From positions 292,543-356,542 of the forward strand of contig BCHH01000013.1 of NCBI GenBank assembly GCA_001599595.1: 64,000 bases of DNA, written 5' to 3'. Numbering within the stretch: position 1 is the first letter of the stretch; every line of letters begins with the position of its first letter. The notes below the pieces were generated by a model. It saw nothing but the letters and a program-made list of their open reading frames with translations, did not search any database and was not told where the DNA came from. Positions 56,560-64,000 of this stretch are shown here, in pieces. The translations under genes were made by a program, and so were the position numbers. The DNA comes from Beverwykella pulmonaria (lineage: Eukaryota; Ascomycota; Dothideomycetes; Pleosporales; Melanommataceae).

Positions 56560-58733
56560 CGTGAGGAGCGACGTGCCAATGATAAAACAAGAAGACAGAT
56601 GTGTATTGCGGTGATGCTCAAAACTTATATCACTGCAGGTTCAATGAAAATAGGTGCCAGATCCCAGCCTGGTAACAATTCAGCTTTGACCGGCCGGCCG
56701 CGGAGAGAGTGGAGATAGTAACTGCAGAACGATGTAATATTTCCTTATCAGCCTATTCGATTATGCTCATCCTGATTATCGTAGCCAACAACTAAATATC
56801 CAAGTCTTAAATTCTACTTGGAGGCAATGCACTTCGGATGGCAAGGCAGATTTAGGAGGTTAAATGTGTAGTGTTGTGTTACCTCATTTCAATTGAAGAT
56901 CATATATATTTCCCCATATGAGATAATGGTGACAATAATTTTGGGTGGTGTTGATATTAAGTGGTCCCGTGATATAAGGATTGCCTTTCCGAGATGTCAC
57001 AATTTGATTGGCTCTGAAGTGCGGAGTGCATCTTGTACAATTAACCCCGCATCGAGCGTGAGCGTGATCTAAGGCTGCAAGAGAAAACAGACATGAGTAA
57101 GCCAAGGCTATCCATGCGACATCAACGTTATGGGATGCAATTGCGTCTGTAAGCTTAGGACACCACTGCCAGTTACGTGGATATGTCACTGTCTAATCAA
57201 GTCCTGCATATATATGTATCAGCTGTACATCACATATACATACACACAATATGCATCTTCATACCCCTCAACTACACCCTGCTTAGATCATCTCTATTTT
57301 ATCTTGAGCTTAGTACCAGTGGGCTGCAATGATAAATATATCCGACCCTAATAGGACTATTGTCCATTTTAGGGAGTCAATTAATCCTTCCTCGAATTCA
57401 GGAAGTCTGACGTAGTCACAGGTCATCTCGCTGTATTACCTGAGATTACTATGCGGTTGTGAGAAGAGAAAGCTTTCAAAGTGCTGTTTTCGTAGTCTAG
57501 CGCCACCCGAACATTATGTACTTTCCACAGGAGGGCTTAATGACGGAATGAAAAAGGATGAAAAGTTTCTCGTTGGTCACTTCCAAAAGATGCGTCTCTT
57601 GTGGGTAATGCAAACATCAGGTCCCGTACTGAATGACATGTACTGGTCGGCCTATGCATAGGCCACTCCACAAAATTCCTCATCCCATCTCCTAATTTCT
57701 TTCTGATGGTTTCACAGGGCTATTGCAATAGCAACAAAGGGGGTTCTAAGCAAAGTATTGATTCGTGTGTGTGTCTATCTGAGGTGAGGCTCAGGAGGTT
57801 GTATCATCTCTTTGCCGCCAAGCACCGCTAGTGTCTCATGTGATAAACACGTGATCATAACATCACCACGTGATCACCATGTTCTATATATATTCCAACA
57901 CTTTCCATTCATGCCGCGACTTCTTTCATCGCCTCTCTCTCTCTCTCCTGGTCCCAGTACGTTCGCATCAACGGCACTTGCTAAAGTATTCTCATGTCGC
58001 TAACCTTAGACTGCGGACCTTGCTACGCCTCGAATCTCCAGCACTAGTTCTATTAACCCTGCTCAAACTTCTCCATATGACCAACCCGATCTTGCGAAGT
58101 CGCTGTCCGAAAATATAAAACTAGGAGGCAGTCAGCTATTTGATCTAAGTATGTGGACCCTTGATGATCGAAACACGTACAAGTTGATTAAAGAGAGCCC
58201 AATACTAAGAACATGCAGGCTATTGCAAATGTGAATTTCGCTGTTGTTGCGGCAGCTACGAAGTTGCTGGTGGAGAAGTATAGTCACCTCTCCTTAGTCT
58301 GATATTAGCGATTGATACGAGGAATGGAAGCTTTAGCTCCCTATATAGCTTGTCGGTATTGTTCTAGGCCGATTCGAGATCAGTTGAACATGTACCATGC
58401 TTTGAAAAGTCTTCGGAAAGCATGGATGTCATATTTCGTCCAATAAGACCATATAAGAAAGATAACTACCGAAATATCCTGGTACAATTAAAATATTTTT
58501 CTTGCCTTACGCACTGCTAGATCTGGTATCATGAAGAGCTCTGGATGCCCACCATGTATCGTCCCTTTTCCTAGCTGGAAGAAATTGCTCCCTTTGAACG
58601 ATTCCGCTTTTAATGATCCCATGGTATATGTATCCCCGAACGCCGTATACCCTAACTGCGGAGTGTGCCTGCTCGCGCCAGCTCGTTCATCATATTTCCT
58701 CTCCGTATTGACTCTCACCCATCTCCATGTCTC
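56560..58733. other. Gene-poor region (2.2 kb)
   Basis: AT-rich, with small ORFs only, none carrying a domain or a plausible set of introns. TATATA-like strings near 57200-57240 and 57885-57895. No element termini, tRNA or long repeats were recognised. Confidence 0.45.
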
Positions 58734-59183
58734 TTATTTAAACGGATCCTCCTGCTTTGTTTCCCGTTCCACAAACACCGCCGTCCCATACGCACTAACC
58801 TGAGCAAATCCCAAAATCTCGCTCTCGCCAAATCCCATCCCTACAATCGCGTTCCCGCCCCTAGAAATACAATCTCTAACCATTCGCTCGATCGCCTGAT
58901 CCCTCGCATTGTAGAGCATATGCGTCAGGCTCTTTGCCTCGTTTGCCGAGCCGACGGCTTTGAGGAAGGATTTTGCGTCTTTGCGCGCGCAGGTCGTGAG
59001 GCCGTGAACAGTGCCAATGACTTTGGCGATGCGGTGACCAGGGAGAGTGTCGGTGGTGGCGGTCAGGACTGATGGTGTGCGGCAGTGTGGGTCGGCTTCG
59101 AAAGAGGGCTCCGTCTTGAAGGAGGGGGTGCGAGTGGGTGGGGCCATCATTGAGCGGCGATTTGTTAACATTTTGGCGGTCAA
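58734..59183 (-). CDS. YbjQ/UPF0145 family protein
   Basis: 149-aa single-exon protein with the YbjQ (UPF0145, heavy-metal-binding-like) fold: LTATTDTLPGHRIAKVIGTVHGL at the start of the domain, a central helix LTHMLYNARDQAIERMVRDC, then GGNAIVGMGFGES and AYGTAVFVER at the end. The family is widespread in bacteria and archaea with scattered fungal members; it forms pentamers and its role is unknown. The start is one of three nearby methionines (59183, 59171 or 59147); the first ~30 residues are basic and Ser/Thr-rich and may be disordered. No intron needed. Confidence 0.82.
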   Translation of the reverse strand: MTAKMLTNRRSMMAPPTRTPSFKTEPSFEADPHCRTPSVLTATTDTLPGHRIAKVIGTVHGLTTCARKDAKSFLKAVGSANEAKSLTHMLYNARDQAIERMVRDCISRGGNAIVGMGFGESEILGFAQVSAYGTAVFVERETKQEDPFK

Positions 59184-60898
59184 GTAATTGATTTAAATTC
59201 ACGATAGGTAGAGTTTGTGACGGAACGATTGCTGGTGGAGTGCTGAGAACTACACACGCAGTACGGGTTGTATATGTGAAAGAGTGTGGATCGATTGAAG
59301 TTGAATGCGCAAGCGTATTGTGTAATTCGTAAGTTGCGTTGTGACTCTTCAATCTAAGTCGTGACCGCGTGAGATTTTAAAGAGAAGTGTCAAGTCCATT
59401 ATGATAACACGCGCTCATTCATGAAACACTCCAAGAGAAATGCCTCGTTGTCGTCTTCTTGGCTCTAATGCTTAAAAGATCTAAGCCACGACGAGCCTCT
59501 TGCGCGGAGCATTTCGTGACGATACAGCCGGAAGAACCTTCAATTGCCACCCAAAAGTGTCGCGGTTGATCAAATTGGCGGGTGGAAAATGCTTGGGTTT
59601 GTGCGGAGGTGCGGAGCGCGTTTGGCTGTGGTTCTCGTCTCGGAAAGCGGAACCGAGATTCTGTAACATTGCAGTCTAGACTAGCGTCACGCAACTGCAG
59701 GGGTAGTTTGAGCATGGAATTTGATACTTGGATGAAGCTTTTGATAGCTGAAGGACAGGTCGACGTGTCGCGTGTGGCTGTCCTCCGCTTTTGCTCCGCG
59801 ATTCGCGTTCAGTTTCCCCAAGAACAGCCGCAATACAAGGGGATCATCAATGCCATGAATGAGGCGTATCCAAGGCACACTTGGGGAGCTTGAGAGTCTT
59901 ATAAGAGCAGCCGCCTGCTATGCAAGGATGCGATGATACAATTACGGAGAAGTGCGGAGAAGGACGTCATCTATACCAAGATTTTTATTTCGACTTCAGG
60001 GTACTTGCCTCATCGTCCATTAGACGCTATTTCCACGAAGAAGAAAAGTGTATCTTCACGCTCTGGGAAACCTAAGGACTATGGAGCGCTTCGAACTGCA
60101 CAAGGCTTGCTTGGATGAGTAGCAGTCTCTTCTCCATTTTCTTCCCTCCTGATTTCTGTTCCGGTAAAACAAAGGCGACTAACTCTACGATTCCCCAGAA
60201 AAGGCTCCACAGATCTTTTTGTATCTTGGAGAATATCTGTTTCCTACATTTGATTATCACATCGTTTTCGAATTTGCGGCACGTGAAGGCTTACTCATCA
60301 CACGTGACTAGCCCACGTCCTGTCCACGTACGCCTTCCCTTCTTTGCTTCGCGTGCACCAGCACCAGCATCTCGGTCCTCGATCCTTCATCCCGATACTC
60401 TGGACTGAGGACGATGATCTCGGAGATATAGGAGTAGGAATGACAGATCGTAGGAAAGGTCAAGTGGGACCGGAGTCGGACAAGGTGGTGTGCTGACCGG
60501 CGGGTAGGGCTGCATCCTCGATCAATCCTGCGCTGGAGATTATGACGCAGATGTATCAAGAAACGACGGCATGGTCGCGGAATGAAAGTCTGCGATCCGG
60601 TAGTAATTGCAACGTTTCGAGGTTTGCGGGAAGGTTGAAGGGAGTGTAAGAAATATGATCGTAACAGTCGAGGCGTTCCGCGCATATGTTCTCCATTCAC
60701 TTTGCTTTAAGTCCACTGACCAAATTGCCACCGGCCTAATTAAAAGTCGTTGTTGTCCAAGCCGCTATTGAAAAGTCCTTTTCCAAACGTTGCCAAGGTC
60801 GAACATTGCCCCAATTGTCTGAACAAAATTACAACAAATTCCCGTGCTATATCCAAGAATGTGATTCGAAAACTCGATGTTGAAGAAATGACCCCGTA
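59184..60898. other. Intergenic region (1.7 kb)
   Basis: Between the YbjQ-family and second Zn2Cys6 genes. One plus-strand frame at 59714-59893 (59 codons, MEFDTWMKLLIAEG...) has a more protein-like composition than its neighbours but no identifiable family. Otherwise nothing recognised. Confidence 0.4.
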
Positions 60899-63222
60899 TC
60901 ATTGCAAGCCCCCGGGACTACCCCACGTCCCATCGACGCTGGGCGGACTAGGCATGTTCATCGCCTGGTAGCCACTGTTTACGTCGAATACCCACGTGTT
61001 CTCTTCCATGGGGATTGTGAACGGCATGTCCCAGCCAGGCGCGTTCATTAGATCGGGAAACGCGATGGTCGGAACTTGCTGATAATTCGAATATGGAGAA
61101 GAGATCTGTGTCATCCCTACACTTGCTACAGGTCCAGTGGATAATGGAATACCGTTAGGATACGGCATGGCCTGCTGCGGCGGATGTGAGTGTGGAGATG
61201 GGTGCTGAGTGGGATGCTGTGATGGGTGTTGGTGTTGGGTTTGTTGCGGGTGTGAAGGTGACAGTTGGTGCTGGGCTGGATAAGTCGTGGACATGGGAAT
61301 TTGTGGTGAAGGGGTCGAGCCCGCAGAGCTCGCATGCCGTTGTGGCATCCTTTGATTCGCCGCTGCTGCCATTTGGAGATTTGCTTGTTGTGACATGGGG
61401 CTGTCGCTTCCTGTCGCCTGTACCATCCTCTCATACCAATTCTGAATCTTCCGGACTCTTTGCTCGTAGTGGAAGAAAATGTCTTTTTGTTTGTTGCCAT
61501 CGCCTGCCCGACCTACCAGTGCGCCTATCCGCAAGCTCAGATGTCGGAAGACGTTGTCTATGTTTAATCGGTGTCGTAGTTCCCGCGTTTGGAGCTCAAC
61601 GTTGGGATCTTTGCTGACAATGGCAAATTTGGCGGCCAGTGTCACACCAAAGGATAGTTGAATCCATTCCGAGTTGGTAAGCGCCATCTCGGACTTTGGA
61701 GGCAGCCATAGGTAGAGATCAAGAAAGGACTTTGCGCCTTCGAGCCCCTCGGTCAAGATATTGAGATGGATAGCGGGAGAGTGTTGCAGGTTTCGTTCGA
61801 AGAAGGCGACTTGGTAGAGGAAGAGCTTCGCAGTATGGAATTGCATGAAGAGGAGATCTGATATGGCACGTGCATTTAGCGGTGGTAGGTTTGGTGGGGC
61901 ACAGACTACTAGATACTTACGGCTATCACTGACGTCAGAGCACAAGTAGGCTCTAAATTCCTCCAGCTCGGACCGCACGCGAAGGTACGCCGATTGGGCC
62001 TCTGTTTCAGAACTAGACTGATTGGCAAGTGTGTCTATACTTTCAATAATTCTTTGCAAGCGGATCACGTGGTATAGATCTCGGTCGGTCTTGAATTCAC
62101 TCTTCTGCTGCAGCGCTAAACACCCCTCCTCAATGAACTGCGTGCACGGAAACGTATTCATCTTGTCGAGAAGCTTGGAGATGCTGCGCCAGGTAAGCAC
62201 GCGTAGATTAGATCCGGAGTTGACTTACGTGGACGAGAGATAGAAGATGCCTGCTGATGCTCTCTGCTCTTCCGGACCCCACGTCTGGGTGCCCGGAGTC
62301 CCGGCGATGGGGTCGCGCTTACTCCCAACATTGGTAGGCTTGCTGCGGATGGGCTTGCGATCCAGTCGCATGTCTACAGCGATGGAAATTGCGAGCTGGA
62401 GATACTGCGAATAGTACTTGGACCGTGCGTGATATTGGTTCCTGTCGTTTTTGGTCAGTCCCAGGTCCCACAGAGCGCCACCATAGCGCAAGGCTGTCTT
62501 ACCACGCCAGCACAATCAGCAGACCCTGCAGATATTCTAGCGACAGGCTGTCGTCGCCGCCCAGCAGCACTTTCTCGCTGACCATGTATTTGAACCGATT
62601 GCCAAGCTTTTCTTGTGTATTCAAGTCGTGGAAACATGCGACGGACAGAATGGCGAGGAAGAGAAATGGCTTGTCGTTCCGCAGGCTCCTTCCAGTGGAG
62701 TGTGATTGTAGAGCGATGAAGGGGAAGTGGGGCATCATGTCAGACTTGTACAATTCCACCAAGGTGTCAGCCCGCTCCATCGTGAGGATCTCTTCGTCGA
62801 TGATGTCGCCATCGGGGGGTACGCTGGCGGTAGAGGATGTAGAGGGCGCATTCACAGATAAGGAAGATATGGCGGAGCCTTCGGGGAGAGACTGTTGGGA
62901 CAGGGGCGTGGGGTGCTGGGTGCGGAGGAGGTCTTGGACCTGCTGCTCGAGAGCTTGGATTCGTCTGTGGTGTCGTGTCAGTATGCTGAGAGTGGTCATG
63001 GAGCAGAAGATCCTACGAGTCGCGTTTGGCCGAATTGTCGCGCCGGCGCGCAGGGCGGAAGACGCAGTGCTTCCCCAGTCGGTGGCAGCGGTCGCAGATG
63101 TCAGTGCGCTGGGTGCGGTCGCAGCGAATCTTGAGCATGAAGCAGTTCTGGCATGTTTTCGAGAGAAGCACCGGCGATGCTTGGCCCTTCGCTGGATCGA
63201 ATGCGGCCGCGCTGAGCGACAT
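60899..63222 (-). CDS. Zn2Cys6 transcription factor with Gln/Pro/His-rich tail
   Basis: Fungal zinc-cluster regulator, about 700 aa. Exons 63222-63017, 62964-62503, 62441-62229, 62183-61921 and 61857-60899, with introns of 52, 61, 45 and 63 bp. The last (GTAAGT...TCAG) is a multiple of three and could be read through; splicing gives VSDSHLLFMQF and fits better. The DNA-binding domain has cysteines at 24, 27, 34, 43, 46 and 53 (C-x2-C-x6-C-x8-C-x2-C-x6-C) followed by an ALEQQVQDLL coiled-coil linker. A fungal-specific regulatory domain is suggested by FPFIALQSHSTGRSLRNDKP, FLAILSVACF and YYSQYLQLAISIAVDMRLDRKP. The C-terminus is low complexity (HPQQTQHQHPSQHPTQH), a likely activation domain. 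Target genes unknown. Confidence 0.85.
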
Positions 63223-64000
63223 GGCGAGCGACGTGGATGCGGAGGTGGATGTGGACGTGGACGTGGCCGTCGGCCGTGTTGGAGAGGTTGCGAGGGGTGA
63301 GCGCGTGCCGCCGTGGACGGGTATTTGCGAGTTGGAATTGCGGCGTGGAACGAGGATAGTTCCAGGTCGATGCGGCAGCTGCCAGCCAGAGAGGAGGCAG
63401 CGATATCGATGAGCTGAAGCTGTATGCAGCAGTCTTCTAGAAGGTGGGGCGCAGTCGTCGGCCTTGCACCGTGTCTCGCAAGCTCACAAGCGCCCGTCGA
63501 TCCAGCCAGTCGTAGATTTTCTTTGCATTCCTTCGGCCTTTAACGAAGGATCGAAGAAATGTTTTACCCTGCGACAGCGAGTATGTTTGAAAACCGTTCA
63601 TCATTGAAATTGTCCATTTTGTTGACGCGAGCGCGATTGCGGCGCTGAATTGTTTCCCAAATATGTATCCCAGTCTACACGGAGTCAAGATCCGGATGCT
63701 GAGCCATGCGGTGACGAAACCGCTCGAGCAAGCGCAGCAGAAGGAACCAAAACGCTCCACGATAGGGCTGAAGAACGTTCCGTCTTCGTCCGCTCTCCGC
63801 CCCAGGCCAAGTTGAAGTCCGCGAGCGACTTACTAAGCAGAAGCCGCTCCTCAATCAAATTCACAACTCGTGTCTCGTCGATTCTTCCACAGCACGACCA
63901 GGCCGCTAACGAAACTCTATTGCCGCCCTGAATATGCGGCTCATGTTCCGTGGGCGTCCATTATTTAGGCTTCCGGTCCGCCTCTTTCCACTCAGGTTCT
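63223..64000. other. Upstream region of the Zn2Cys6 gene, to window end
   Basis: Contains a GTGGAYGTGG-type short repeat at about 63232-63275 just before the start codon. A 107-codon minus ORF at 63437-63760 has no recognisable feature and is not called. The window ends here without another supported gene. Confidence 0.45.

Noticed and set aside
59582..59893. 103-codon plus ORF
   Set aside because: The last 60 residues look protein-like, but there is no family match, and an overlapping minus ORF is equally open; mentioned only in the intergenic entry.
63437..63760. 107-codon minus ORF near window end
   Set aside because: No domain, no intron pattern, uneven composition.
1..64000. tRNA, rRNA and CRISPR features
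   Set aside because: No tRNA B-box with a matching cloverleaf, no rRNA core sequence and no spaced direct repeats of CRISPR type were found by eye.

Overview
The window comes from a filamentous ascomycete (Pezizomycotina, possibly Dothideomycetes; the class is a guess). The reasons are many GT-AG introns of about 45-70 bp, two Zn2Cys6 regulators, AA9, GH92 and GH31 carbohydrate enzymes, and conserved fungal housekeeping genes packed on both strands. No bacterial-type operons, CRISPR arrays, rRNA or tRNA genes were seen.

Layout. About 1-16 kb is housekeeping: mitochondrial ribosomal protein L1 (3' part), COG2, an NADH pyrophosphatase, a cysteine synthase, a condensin HEAT subunit, an Nrp1-like RNA-binding protein whose exonuclease-like domain looks inactive, and an F-box/LRR-like protein. 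About 16.7-23.6 kb is a small apparent catabolic cluster: Zn2Cys6 regulator, Dal5-type permease, and an intracellular GH31 glycosidase divergent from the permease.

About 24.8-46.9 kb is the unusual part. A macro-domain protein is followed by two very large divergent loci resembling bacterial insecticidal toxin complex (Tc) components: a TcA-like gene on the minus strand (25.7-34.5 kb) and a TcB-TccC fusion on the plus strand (35.3-46.9 kb). Both are broken. The TcA-like gene is interrupted near 29.1-29.3 kb (possibly introns) and changes frame at a run of seven A near 27.69 kb. The TcB-TccC gene is split by a 4.24-kb hAT transposon with 20-bp terminal inverted repeats and a perfect 8-bp target duplication. 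The transposon carries a transposase full of TAG stops (RIP-like), a 47-bp minisatellite and a 330-bp assembly gap. The TccC-like end carries an Rhs core and a variable tail whose last ~80 residues look like a domain common at the C-termini of fungal proteins.

About 47-56.6 kb holds an FAD monooxygenase and four mostly secreted proteins: GH92 mannosidase, a small six-cysteine protein, an AA9 LPMO and a WD40-repeat protein with a signal peptide. About 56.6-64 kb is gene-poor, with a YbjQ/UPF0145 protein and a second Zn2Cys6 regulator.

How the genes relate. The cluster at 16.7-23.6 kb would regulate, import and hydrolyse a glycoside or related nutrient. The secreted block suggests plant-polymer or host interaction. 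The Tc-like pair looks like a horizontally acquired, now decaying, large protein-injection complex that had begun to take on fungal features. All functional assignments rest on motif recognition by eye.
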